A DNA stretch of 64,000 nucleotides from Posidonia oceanica (taxonomy: Eukaryota; Streptophyta; Magnoliopsida; Alismatales; Posidoniaceae). The translations under genes were made by a program, and so were the position numbers. The notes under the pieces were generated by a model. That model was not told the DNA's origin. It saw only the letters and a list, made by a program, of their open reading frames with translations, and made no database searches. Position 1 is the first letter of the stretch. Every line of letters begins with the position of its first letter. Where the stretch lies: the NCBI GenBank assembly GCA_037176725.1, contig JAZBRS010000023.1:28639001-28703000 (forward strand), in the 5' to 3' direction. Below, one piece after another: positions 22,409-34,500 of this stretch.

Positions 22409-24530
22409 TTGGTGCTTTCGACGTGGATGCAGGTCCTCTTGACTTATTAGTGAACCCTTCGAATTTTCAATAGGCTCCACTTGCATTTTGAATTGGATTC
22501 AAGAATGTGTCAGTGAAGCGTCGTTTGTTTTACTTCTCAGTCCAATGCTTGTCGTCTGTTATCTGAAATGAATCCAGATGGTTAATTGCTCCAAGTAATG
22601 GCTGTTATTCCATCTTAGAATGAAGAGTGTCTTTTATATGCTATTTACATGATGATTTTAGATTTGATGCAACAGACGTACCAAAAAAAAAACATATTTT
22701 AGCATAACTCACTTCGGAAAATCAACCACACGTATAATCCTGCAACTCGTAATTAAATAGTTCCAAGTAAAAAATCCAAGGAATTCGACATATAATTTTA
22801 TTGTCATATTCTTTCAAAGTAGAGTGCTAAAAAATACGAACACAGTAAACTACTGGAATTGAATGATATTATACACTCCTAAAAAACAGAATAATAGTAT
22901 ACATAGGTGAAAAATGATATTCAACAAGTAGGACGAGCTATAGAATATATAACATCTCATGCATAACATGTACATCTGATTCAACAAAGAGGCAATTTGT
23001 TGTGACAGGTGACATAAGTAAGAGATTGAATCTTTAGGTAAAGTGGAAGCTCTGAAAGCATACAATCTAGGAGTGTAAACAAGCTGAAATTGAGAAGGCT
23101 GGGCTAATCTTGGTTGGATCTTTTTCATGTCATACAAGATGTTCGGTTTACGATTTGAGTTAAGCCCAGCTAACTTAGGAACCATGGGTTCATTTTTTTT
23201 AATCTTGTATTCATTCAAAGGTAAATCCCATGACACGTTAGAATACAAAAATGAATAAATAGCATATACTAACTCACCTAGATCCCGCAAATAACAACAA
23301 CAACAAACCAACTACTCCATTCTAAGTGTAGAACCCACGCCATATTAAACCCAGTCTTAAATGGTGAATAAAAGGTGTGGGATGTGGACTACTTCTGCCA
23401 TCTAGGATTTACTGCTTCACAATAACATGATTGCCAACCTTAGCAATAATGACTTCTAGTTATCTGTTCATAATAAGAATAGACCAATAAAAGTATACAA
23501 ATAGATAGAAAGTATAACATTAGATTTTAGTGCATCTGCTGTTGGGAATAATTAGATAGAAAGTTGAAGCAGCTTAAGTTTTCTACTATATACTAAAACT
23601 ACATTCAAATGAAATAACCTAATAAAAAAACCAATATCTTATAAAGAGTATACACTTTCTTTCCTATTGAAAATCCCTACTATCTATCAAAATAAGGTGA
23701 AACTAGATAATTTTCTCTCTAGTCTTTTAGTTATTTATAGACAAAGTTGCATAAAGGGTAATTCTAAACAAAAAAAACACTCCTATTAGTGCCCACAGTG
23801 AGTCTTCCTGTAGACACCTAATCAACAGTTGAGATTAGAAAATTTCATTTCGTGTCAACGGCTGAGATTCATGAAAAACTTATTCCTCTCGTCCTCCTTT
23901 TCTCTTCTTACCTTCACCTCCTACACCTCCTCTTTTGTCGTCTCCTCCTCCTCTTCCTCCCCAATCGCCTCCGTCTTCCTCTTCCTCGTCGGTGCCTCCC
24001 CACGCGCCGCTGTTGTCGCCTCCCCACCCCTCTCTACTGTTGCCGTCCCTCCCACTTGTTCCTCTTCCTCCTCCCTTGGCGGCTCCGTTCGTGTGCCATA
24101 TGGTGCCGCCGTGTACCTTGTACCTCTGCCTTGTGCTACTGCCATCCCATGTACCTCGTGCCGCCGCCGTATGTCGACGAGAGAAGAGGAAGAGGGCATT
24201 CGACTGTGCGAGAGAAAAGAGGGTTTCCATATTATCATCACAGTCATTGGATATATCTAATAACTGATATTGCTTTAAACTTAAGGTGCTTACAAGAAAT
24301 TCGGACCCAATTCTAAATTCTCTAGAGTTTTGGAGAGATATTTTAACCTCAAAACTTTTTTCTACTGAAATGGATAAAAAATGGAGTGAAAGTTAACATG
24401 ACTTGTTTTCTAAATATACTAGAACTATCTTCAAACGGAATAAACTAGTAGAAAGATTGATAATTTATAAATATCATAAATCTTTTGAGAACTCTTTGTT
24501 GCCTTTGGCCTGAAAATCAACTTTTATAAA
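22409..24530. other. Intergenic DNA with a pyrimidine-rich tract and a weak direct repeat
   Basis: Two related segments of about 75-90 bp lie at about 23557-23650 and 24385-24475. They share GTTTTCTA, ATACTA(A/G)AACTA, TTCAAA and a TTATAAA end. Between them, 23870-24180 is a C/T-rich low-complexity tract (TCCTCC runs) that opens long frames on both strands. I read no gene there. Confidence 0.4.
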
Positions 24531-25490
24531 TGTAACGACCCGAGTTACTACCAACAAAATCAAGTCAAACAAAAATTAAAACTTATTTAACTATTACAAT
24601 TACAATAAACTACAGGACTAAACAACAAATATCTATGCCAGGAACCTGCAGTGGACAGCTACGTAACTCCCACTATATGCACTAGAACTCCGAACCAGCT
24701 AACCATATATGCCTGCAACTGAAAACCACACAAAGTACACGTGAGTGACCTACAAATTGTCACCCAGCACACACCTCGCAAAAGCCACGCGAGAAACCGG
24801 CATAAAACCTCAAATACGGCACAACCAGTAAAACCCCAAAAATCTAGGTCCACAACAATCAATATAATTAAATAAAACACCATTCCCAAAGCCAACAAGC
24901 TAAAACTAAGGAAGACAGGCGTTTACAAAATATATCACAAACCACGGCCCACCGGTCCAAAACCTTAGAACCACTCAAAATCCTCCAACCCCTCAGGCTG
25001 GGAAAGTACTAGGCCTACCGGCCAAAACAAGGCGGAAATACCTCGCAAAACTAAATCTCAATCAATATAATGACCCATCGGCCCAAAGCTCAAACCACAA
25101 TATCACGTCATACACAGGCGAAAAGCAATTGGCCCAATATGGCCCAAACAACAGCAAGACTCACAAAACTCAAACTCAGGCAAAGCTTTAAGCCTAATAT
25201 GGCCAGCAACAACCAAAACACAGCCCCGGGGGCACAAAACCACAACCGATCATGTTGCCTGGCGCTAAGCAATCGACCTAGCCTCAAGCAGTAGCCAGGG
25301 ACTCACCCTTGCAGCTCACTGCACTGCCACGAACACTCATCCTGTGGAGGAGCGCGTCCGTCCCAGTATCTCGTCACTAGAGACGCCTTAAAAGCGATCC
25401 CCACTTGGGAAAGCTACTCACCCCAACTAGGCGAGTTGTCTTCACTCAGGACAAACCACAGGGCACGCCTAATATACGGCAACCTCAACT

Positions 25491-25586
25491 CAGTGCTCCG
25501 AACCACTAGAGACTCCAACCCCTAGGCTCAGCCAGCACCAGTGCTCCGAACCACTAAAGGCTCCAACCCCTAGGCTCAGCCAGTAC
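25491..25586. repeat. 48-bp tandem duplication inside the 3.1-kb LTR
   Basis: Two copies, at 25491 and 25539, share CAGTGCTCCGAACCACTA and CCCCTAGGCTCAGCCAG, with only a few differences. Confidence 0.85.
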
Positions 25587-27070
25587 TCAAAACCAGGTGA
25601 GTCCTGGTGCCCGTAACAATTAGGGTATCACGCCCAGCTACGTAGGAGTATCATACCTCCCGAGTCCGCTGTTACGATACCGTTAGGTACGGTCGGCACC
25701 CTGATCCCCAAACCTCAACCCAGGCGAAGTGTGCGACACACCAGGAACGCCGTCGCATCTCCGGGTCCAGCCAACACAACTCCTAGGTTTTCGGCCACGG
25801 AAAATCTCGGCAAAATCATTTGCAAACCATTCAGATTTTTCCTCAAAAATCTCTTTGAAAACATTTATTAAATGCATGGGCTAAAGCACAATAAGCCTCA
25901 AAACTAACCGAGGAAACCATATTGGAAAACAAGCCCGGAAGAGCATCCCAAACCAAAATCGGCTGACCGGTACTCCAACCGGTAGACCGAAAAATCCTAC
26001 TTCGGTGGAACTAAATCCACCGACTGATCGGTCCGCATAGTGATCGGTAGACCGATATTACACCGGTCGTACTGAAAATCCCTGCTTCGGTGGAACTAAA
26101 TCCACCGGTCGGACCGATCCAACCCTGAAAACGACAGACCGACCAATATTGGTTGACCGAATTCAGGTTCTGGTCTAAATATGACAAAAAAAGGTGACAC
26201 CGATATGAACTGGTGTACCGATTTCCCCTAGAAATCGGCAGACCGACCAAAAAGATCATGTCGAACCAGGACAGGGCAGAAAACTTATAATGCCGACTTA
26301 AAACTCAAAACACCCGAATCAAATTCTAAAACTAGCGTGCCATATACCAAAATCTTCGAAATAAAACAAGGAATGCAACCATATACTCAATATGGCATTC
26401 CGAGGCACTCAACACAAGAAAATACCGGAAATCCAATATTCAAGCCATTTTCTATTAAAAACTCAAAACACTAACAAACCCACACCAAACCAAGCATGCA
26501 ACACATGGAAGCGAGCACATCCACTCAAGCAACCCAAACATATCACATTCGCCTTAATTCGAGGCCCAAAACAGCGGAATTTACTGGGAAACCACAATCA
26601 GGCAATTAAGCTGCTTGGGCCATATATTCGGCCAAAACCACATAAAATCTCTAAAAATCACCAAACTTCTACCATAGCATATAAACATGGCAAGGCACAC
26701 AATAAAATCATAATAAAGCGGTTCTTGAGCCCACAACTCAAGAAACTACCAAAAATCCACATTTGAGCTATAAATCAACTCAAGCTAAATAAATTCGACT
26801 AAATGCATATAAATCCCTAAAAATTGCCAAACACTATCATATCATTCAAAACATGGCAAGGGACACATGCATATCAATTTCTAAATATTTACTCTACTAT
26901 AGCGAGACGTGTATCTTAGGATAGAGGAACAACCTTCGTCCTCCAGCGATCCACACGCACTCTGAGCTCCACGCGCCGCTCTTGGGCTTGCTGCTCCACC
27001 GGGACGACGACCGGAGCTCGCCGCACCACCGCCGATCGCCACTGCACGCCGGCCACCACCACCAACAGCC

Positions 27071-27440
27071 AAGGAGGAAGAGGAAGAGGAAGGAGGGGAC
27101 GGGAGGGGGAAATGGAGGAGTAGAGAGTGGAGGGAGGAGGAGGTGGGGATGGAGAGCGGGGGAGGGAGAGGGGGATGCTGTGTCGGCCAGGGTTAGGGCA
27201 TGGGCGCGCGGGGAGGGGAGGAGGAGGAAGGGGAGCGGGCACGAGTGGGGAGGAGGAGAGGAGGCACGCGTGAGGGGGAGGAGACGGCATGCACGTGAAG
27301 GGGAGGAGGGGAAAAAGGGAAGGGAGGGGGAGGGCATGTGAGGGAGAGGGTGGGAAGGAGAGAGAGAGGGAGGGACGGAGAGAGAGAGAGAAAGAGGGAA
27401 AGGAAGGGAAAGAGAGGGAGAGAAAGAGAGAGAAGGAGCC
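27071..27440. repeat. Long polypurine/polypyrimidine tract
   Basis: About 370 bp that is overwhelmingly A/G on the plus strand, with GGAGG and GAGAGA runs. It generates long low-complexity open frames (R/E/G on plus, S/P/L on minus) that I do not annotate as genes. Confidence 0.85.
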
Positions 27441-28031
27441 AAGGACCAGACCATAATCTGTCCCACCAACCATCACAAGTGGGAGTCCACAACAACAATA
27501 CAGGTGGAGACCCACACAAATCACAGATGGGGCCTACAACAAACTCAAGTGGGGCTGCAAGACAAGTAACACCCGACCACAGCTAAAGAATTCATTAAAA
27601 AGCATAATAACAATGAAAATAAATTCCCAAGTGTTACAATAAATTTTCTATTTTTGGCATTGACATCAACTAGTTAATCTTGAACACTACTGCAATATTC
27701 TTGGAATTGCTCTTGCAAAGTTGCCAATCACTTATGTTGGTATTTCTCTCCATTTCTAGTCGCCTAACTCCAAGAATTAAGCCTCAATTGTTGATAAAAT
27801 GGAACAACGAATTGGGGTATAGGAAAGTAGGTTTCTCTCCATGGGATGGAAAATCACTCTTCTCAATTCGATTATGTTTACACTTTCGACTTGCCAATTA
27901 GCGGTTATGCATTTGCGAAAGAAAGTTGAGAAAGCAATTCTTAAGGAACGAAGGCAAGCAATCATGTTTGCTATTCATGCAGTGGGAAAACATTTGCAGA
28001 AGTAAAGAGCAAGATAGCCTAGAAATCCTTA

Positions 28032-28509
28032 GTCCATTTTTGAATGTAGAATAAGAAAAGTAGGAATAAGTGGAAAGTGGTATTTGTATTCTAATAGTAT
28101 TGCTATTCAGTTTGGAAGTGATTTTCTTTTAAAGGTGAATAAGTGTGTATAAGGAAATATTCTAGTTTGGATGAAAAGTGGAATAAGTATCAGAATAAGT
28201 GGAAAATATGTAGATTAATAATAATCAACTTGATTATTAAGATATATATCTAATTTAAAGTATGTATACATCATATTATTTATGTATTAATTTTTAAACA
28301 AAAAATAAACACACCGTATACATACATGTATCAGAATAACTTAGCAGAATAACTTTATTCCACATTTCCCGTGGAATAGCTATTATGGAATAAGTAAATC
28401 AGAATAGGAATTACTATTCATAGTTTATTTCGATTTTTACACAACTAAATGGAATAGTAATTCCTATTCTAGGTTTATTCCAAGACTTATTCTAGATCCA
28501 AACAGGAGT
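28032..28509. mobile_element. Tourist-like MITE, copy 2
   Basis: A 478-bp element flanked by TTA (28029-28031 and 28510-28512). The left end GTCCATTTTTGAATGTAGAA and the reverse-complemented right end ACTCCTGTTTGGATCTAGAA form the terminal inverted repeat. It aligns along its length with 2454-2906, and in reverse with 33570-34055. Confidence 0.8.
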
Positions 28510-28651
28510 TTAGTTTGCAACAATTTGATTAGATCCTTAAATGTAAACTCTTTTGGAAATTGTTCAATGGCTTCATAGGTAAATGGAATATCATACTTCA
28601 TTGCAAATACCTAAGAGTTGTCTCTAAAAAAGATGTCACCAATACCTCTAA

Positions 28652-29429
28652 TGTAGTGTTTAGTATATTGAAATGAAAATAGACAGGAATGAAATAAACT
28701 TTGGAATGGAATTTGAAATGTAATAGAATGTACTGGAATGGAATAGTTTTATTCCATTCCTGTGTTTGATATGCAATCCCCATCAAAACCTCCAATCTCC
28801 ACCGTCTAGGCCTCCACCACTGCTATGACTGCCTTCCTCCTCCAGATCTCCGCTATGGAACTTCTCAAGTGTGAGCTTGAGCGGAAGTGTAAAAACCTCC
28901 AGTCCGACTTCGACGGCAAGAAGCTCCTCAAGCACTCCAAGATCAAGCCCTCCATCTCCACCATCGGCACCTGCGAGACATTTACGAGTTGCGGAAGCAG
29001 CAGAAGGCAGGGTCCTTCATGCACAACAGGGGGAAGAGGAAGAGGGAGGGTGGAGATGGGAGAGGGGAGGATGACCACGGGGACAGGGGCAGAGGCAGGG
29101 ATGGAGGAGGGAGGAAGCTGTAGGGTGCGACGAAGGAGGGAGGGAGTTGAGGAGGAAGGGGGCGGAGGAGGGAGGAGGGAGGTGGGAGGGGGGCAAAGGA
29201 GAGAGGAGCCGGAGGGTGCAACACTTTGGGGGTTTTTTTTTATTCCATTGAGCTTGAAAATTAAAATCCTTGTCTCTTAGAAAGGAATGAAATTTCCATG
29301 TTCAATAAGAATTTGATTTTCAAGGAAATTTTATTCGCATGACTATTTCAAATATATTTTTATACCAAACAATAGAATGGAATTTTTTCATTTCATTTCG
29401 ATCTCCATTTCAACGTACTCAAAGCTTCA
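28652..29429. mobile_element. Harbinger-like non-autonomous element carrying captured coding DNA
   Basis: A 778-bp element flanked by TAA (28649-28651 and 29430-29432). The left end TGTAGTGTTTAGTATATTG pairs with the reverse-complemented right end TGAAGCTTTGAGTACGTTG. Its subterminal sequence matches 15868-17358. The centre (about 28790-29050) is GC-rich and coding-like: an ATG at 28855 opens MELLKCELERKCKNLQSDF, then GKKLLKHSKIK. This resembles the N-terminal segment of the splicing factor PRP18. After a frame change it gives RDIYELRKQQKAGSFMH. A GGAGG-rich purine tract follows. I infer gene-fragment capture; the parent gene is uncertain. Confidence 0.7.
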
Positions 29430-29432
29430 TAA

Positions 29433-31200
29433 GTCTCTAACACTAATACCTTTCTCTCTCCTAGGGAAGTCTTAAGAAGATCTACCCAATATTTGATGCT
29501 TGTAACTCTTAACTCTATGCGTTATGGAAAATTTATTTCCTTTTGGGAAAACATATGTTTACAATTGGTCCACTATCAAAGACCAATTTTCTACCTATAC
29601 CATCTTGCGCTCTCTAAAAAGCAACCCTTGCTCAGTTTGCTTCTCAGTACATAAACAACATGAATATTGCATTTCATATGGATCCCAATACCTTCATGGA
29701 CGCCATTTGTGAGCTTGAAATTTTAGTGAATAACATTGACCTTAATAGCAACAAAGATACCGTTAGTTGAGACCTTGCGTTCAATAAAAGATTCATTGTT
29801 CATGGTTGCTATAACTTCATTTTAGACGAAAGGATTCACTCTAAATATATTAAATCCATTTGGAGCACTAAATTCACATTAAATACAATATTTTTGTCTG
29901 GCTAATGATGCACAATAAAATCCTAACGAAGGTCAATCTCAATAAGCAACGTTGCTTTGTGGTTTAGAGGTGGAAGGCACCTACCACTTTAAAGTTTAAA
30001 AAATAAATTTAACTTGCTCATAAAAAAAAGTTATGGAAGTCTTCTGGTTGCTTTCTCTACTTAGTTGATTCCTTAGGGTCACTTGAGTTGTTGATCAATG
30101 ATTCCACCACTCGAATAGTTGTGGGTTCGAAACTTGATTTTAGTGATGTAAAAAAAAATAAAATAAAAAATATACTATTAAATAAATAAAAATAAACTTA
30201 AAAATATAAATGAAAAAATAAATTTGAATTAATCAAATTAAATAAAAAGGGGAAACCATACATCCTTTTGTCCTCGAAGTTGTTTATAAGTTTTGGCATT
30301 GCATGTGAGCTCATAATTTAATTAATTACATTGTCTCCTTGCAAAATAGGAGTCAAGGGTTTGAATCTCATTAATAATAGAACTTTGCAGGAACTTTAAG
30401 AAATTGCTAACACTTAAACATTAGCTTTCCTCTTTACCTACGCATATGAGTTCCTTTTTAATTTAAGAGTGAATATATTCTAAGATTATGATCTAAATTA
30501 AAAAAAAAGAAAAATTTCAAGAAATGGAAGAAAGTTGACATCTTTTATAGATTGCATCTCGTAAATTCTAATTCATCTTGTTAGAGTTCAAAATTTTGTC
30601 TATCATAGTCCTTTGATCTTACAGTCTCAAATTGTACTATAAGAACTTTTATATTTAATGTTAAAGACTACATAGTGTGAAATATAGATGCAAGGTGGAC
30701 CATGAGGTGGATGACACAGTTTTAATTTGTATATATTGAAGTAAAAATTAGAACTTCAGTCATTGGATCTGGATTTAACCAATTGGGCTAGTTGCTGTCT
30801 ATGGAAAGTAGGGGAAGTTGAGACGGGATTTTGGCAAATTGGTACGTAAATAGGAGGAGCATTTTCAGAATTATAAACCGTAAAAGAGCATTAGATAAAA
30901 AAACCCTAATTAGAATAGAGTCTAATGTTTTAAAAGACCAAGGTTTTATGTAGTTAAACTATTGGTTTAATTTAAGTGATCAAACCAATTTATGGTTGCA
31001 TGTGATTTTTAAATCAGCAAAAAACCTAGACTATAAGCAACCACACTTACAGGGACAAACATCAAAATCAAGGACACATCAGATTGATCGCACAAGCGAT
31101 CAATCAATAAATCAATCTTTTTAAGTGAATAAATGACCACAAGCGCAAACATTCACATGAAAAGGTCCAAATCGAACAAAACATAGTTCACGAGACTATC
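29433..31200. other. Intergenic DNA between the Harbinger-like element and ISA3
   Basis: AT-rich. Isolated GGTTCGAAAC-type (30125) and GGGTTTGAATCTC (30359) motifs resemble Pol III B boxes, but no A box or SINE body is evident. No gene recognised. Confidence 0.45.
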
Positions 31201-31503
31201 ACTTAGAAAAAAAAAAAGAGAAAAAAGAGGTCAGCGAAGCCAACGGTCCGGAGCCAGCCAACAGAAAGAGAAATCTTCCCGCCAGCACACGAGACCCTCC
31301 TCTTCGGCGCACGCCACACGTGCCATGGGCTCATAGACACCGTTGAGTGGTGGGACTGTCGTTGCTCTCGCAATAAAGAGCAATCCCAGGAGCGCGATCC
31401 GAGGGCGGTGTCGGGAATGGAGACGTGTTCCTCTTGGTTGCCGATTTGAGCCCTGGCCGTGGTCGATCGTCCGATTTCATTGTCCCCCTCTGCACTTTTC
31501 TCC
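31201..31503 (+). promoter_or_regulatory. ISA3 proximal promoter / 5' UTR with G-box core and short upstream ORFs
   Basis: GC rises abruptly from about 31230, as expected near a plant transcription start. A palindromic CACGTG G-box core lies at 31317-31322. Two upstream ATGs open short ORFs that end before the main start: 31325-31336 (four codons including stop) and 31417-31449 (11 codons including stop). The transcription start is unknown, so it is not certain that either ORF is in the mRNA. Confidence 0.4.
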
Positions 31504-34500
31504 ATGGGATCGCTGGTTCACCTGCCGAGCTGGACGATCCATCGGTTCCGGTCGCCCAAGCCCGAGGGAAGCGCCAAGAGCAGCGGCGGCTGTACCGGTC
31601 TTGGTCCAGTTGTTGCGCTGTCCTCCGCGTTGTTTCTGCCGGGTGGCGTTTCCTCTTCGTCTGGAGGCTGCGGTGTCTCCCGCATTGGGTAAACTTCTTC
31701 TGTTGTATGTGTGTGCTTGTGAGTGTGGATTGCGTGCATGTTGTTGATATGCGGTTGTGTTGGTTGGAATGAGAGAATTCTTCTGTTTGCATTTGTATAA
31801 TCCTGGACTACTCCACTCATAGCCAGTTGGTTTCCGACCGGATGTTCTAGTGTCAATATGATACAAAGTCAAATCGCATATTAGTGCAGGGAAAAAGCTA
31901 GGATGTTCAGATTGGGGAGACTGACAACGGTAGTCGTGTCCTTAGAACTTAAAGATATTCAGAAACCTATACCACAAATGAAGAAGTTTACATGGTTTTT
32001 TGCAAGAAAATTCCATCTGTTTATTATTGGAGGGTTGTGAAGCACAAGTTAATACGTTGACATCAAAATAGAAGATTTTTCCAAAAGGCAAAACTGTGAT
32101 GGCTCCATTGGTACATACGCTTAATGAGAAGTGATAAATGGAGGTTATATAATCATGAGCTTATACTAGAGTACCTGATGGCTTAAGTATTTTTTCGACG
32201 GGGGGAAATTGAAAGGCTTTAGTTTAAGTAGGTCATGAATTATGGACACGAATCATAGGTCGGGCTGAGTAGGCTTTGGGCTCAAGCCGTGACAAATGGT
32301 ATTAGAGCAGACAGCCAACTGGAAATATGGGTAAATGAGAGTACCTACACCCCTAGCTTATCTTGACTTAGGTCTTAATGAGGATGTCAAGAGTTTAAGT
32401 GGAGAAGAATATGATATGTATAGTCTTATATCGCTTAATGAGAAGTGATGAGTGGGGGTTATATTGCTACGAGTCTATACTAGAATATCTTGTGACTTAA
32501 GCGTTTTTTCAATCATATGGAAATTGAAAGGCTTTAGTTTAAGTACGTTATGGACTACGGTCACTGATCGTGGGTCGGGTCAACTTGGCCTTGGACTTGG
32601 GACGTGACACAAATCATCAGTTTTAGTTTAATTAATCATAATGTCACCTACTAAACTAAAAACAAAGTTGATTTCTAAGTTATTTCGGAAAAAAACTAGT
32701 ATGAATTCTGAACTTAAGAAACCAAGCTAGAAAATATATTGTATTTAAATCATAAAGTTTCTTATATAAATGAATTGAAATGAAACATGCTTCGTTCTTA
32801 AATGTTAACTAATATTCCATCGAAATAGACATGATCAAATTAGCTATATTGAAGATTTTATATAAAATATGTTTAAGCATATGAGTACAATTCACAGAAA
32901 CTTCAATAGTGATTTCTTTGAAACATTAAAGTAATAAAATTTGATAATGATGGAAAGAAATTTTAGTATTGGAGGTGGAAGAGAAAACAAAGACTACTGT
33001 ATTAATTAACAAAAGATCACAGTAAAGAAAAGTTTTTACATTCTATAATATTCTTATGAGAAATTTTGTATTAAGTTATCTGCTGCCATAGAGTCTAGAG
33101 AGATGTGAGAGTTGGAAAAAACTTGTTGGTTCTATAAATTTATGTAGAAGTTAAACTGTTATAGGATTCAATTTTTAATTTCAAATTCTAAATCCCAATC
33201 AATTAGTAGTCAATCATTTATTAGAAGATATCGACCAAAGTGAGTCTCAAGCATTTATTCTGACCGTTAGAGTGCCAAGTTTCAATCACTTGGCAAATAT
33301 TAAGTTGGAGAAGAATAACTCAATAAATAAGATGATGTGGTGCCTAATGAAAAATTTTAGCCATGCAAAATGGTTAGCTACAACAGTATAAATTAGCTTG
33401 AATTTAATCAATCTAGAACGACGGTAGAGAAATATGTATGATTTGATATCCTCTATGATATTTAAAATCAGCACTTAATTCTTAAAACTGGAAAATAGAC
33501 AATGGGAAAAGGTGAAAATGAATGTCTTTAGGATTTGTTCAAATCTAAGTTGTCCTACTTGCTCTTTTGGCCCTTGTTTGGATCAGAATAAGTCTTGGAA
33601 AAAACCCGGAATAGGAATTAGTATTCCATTTGGTCGTGTAAAAATTGAAATAAACTTGTAATAGTAATTCTTATTCTGATTTACTTATTCCAGAATTATT
33701 ATTCCGCAGGAGGAGCGGAACAAACTTATTCCATCAAGTTATTCTGATACGTACATGTGTACGGTACATTTTTTTTTGTATAAAAAAATACATATTTAAT
33801 ATGGTATATACATGTTTCAAATTAGATATATATTTTGATAATCAAGTTGTTTTGTATTAATTTATATGTTTTTCACTTATTCCTACACTTATTTTGATAT
33901 TTATTCCACTTTTCAACTAAACTAGAATTTTTCTTTATACACACTTATTCACCTTAAAAAGAAAATTAATTCCAAACAGAATAATAATATTATCAGAATG
34001 CTAATATCACTTTCCATTTATTCCTACTATTCTTATTATACTTCCAAAGAGGGGTTTGAGGACCAATGACATGTCTCTCTTATGTCCAAATGTTTCCTTT
34101 TCTAGTATTCTAACAGGTTTTAGATAGTTGACATAAGGTTTCCTCATAGTTGAAAACTTCATCTAATTAAAAGATCTTAAAGCAGTGGCAAGTCTGAGTG
34201 GCTGACCTTAGATTGATGGTGACAAAGCTGGGTGATGAAAAGAAATTTCTCCTGACAAGTTGACTGTTGCATCTTTATTGCTTGGGTGCAGATGACACAT
34301 GCAGCTTGTTAAATTTTCCATCCATGTTAGACCATTAAAACTAGAGGGTGAAAATTGGATATTATATGAACCATTTGAGGTTCCCTATTCAAATAGGTGG
34401 AATATATGTATCAACTATTTGGGTTATGTCAAGTATAAAATCTATCCACTATCCATACTCGCCTTCATGGTCTATTCACAGCTGATACAAATTTGGATAC

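Larger units (their letters stand above)
24531..27638. mobile_element. Solo LTR of about 3.1 kb with perfect 5-bp target duplication
   Basis: The segment starts TGTAACGACCCGAGTTAC and ends CCCAAGTGTTACA. ATAAA flanks both ends (24526-24530 and 27639-27643). It holds no gag or pol sequence, so it is an LTR left by recombination. The TGTAAC(G)CCC-type start and 3-kb length resemble LTRs of chromovirus (Del/Tekay-like) Ty3 elements; that assignment is inference. Internal features include a 48-bp tandem duplication at 25491-25586, repeated CGGTGGAACTAAATCCACCG blocks near 26000 and 26090, and a purine tract near its right end. Confidence 0.85.

Noticed and set aside
22013..22486. 157-codon minus-strand ORF
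   Set aside because: It is antisense to the O-methyltransferase exon, which has clear homology on the plus strand.
23829..24316. Overlapping ORFs of 110-154 codons on both strands
   Set aside because: They come from a C/T-rich low-complexity tract that is open in several frames at once, which indicates composition rather than coding.
26897..27524. Minus-strand ORFs up to 202 codons, Ser/Pro/Leu-rich
   Set aside because: They are the complement of the polypurine tract inside the solo LTR and show no conserved motif.
30090..30420. Possible tRNA-derived SINE (GGTTCGAAAC and GGGTTTGAATC motifs)
   Set aside because: B-box-like motifs occur without a convincing A box, body or target duplication.
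31331..31872. Minus-strand and alternative plus-frame ORFs around 31.3-31.9 kb
   Set aside because: They overlap ISA3 exon 1 and its flank, whose frame is fixed by the splice phase into exon 2.
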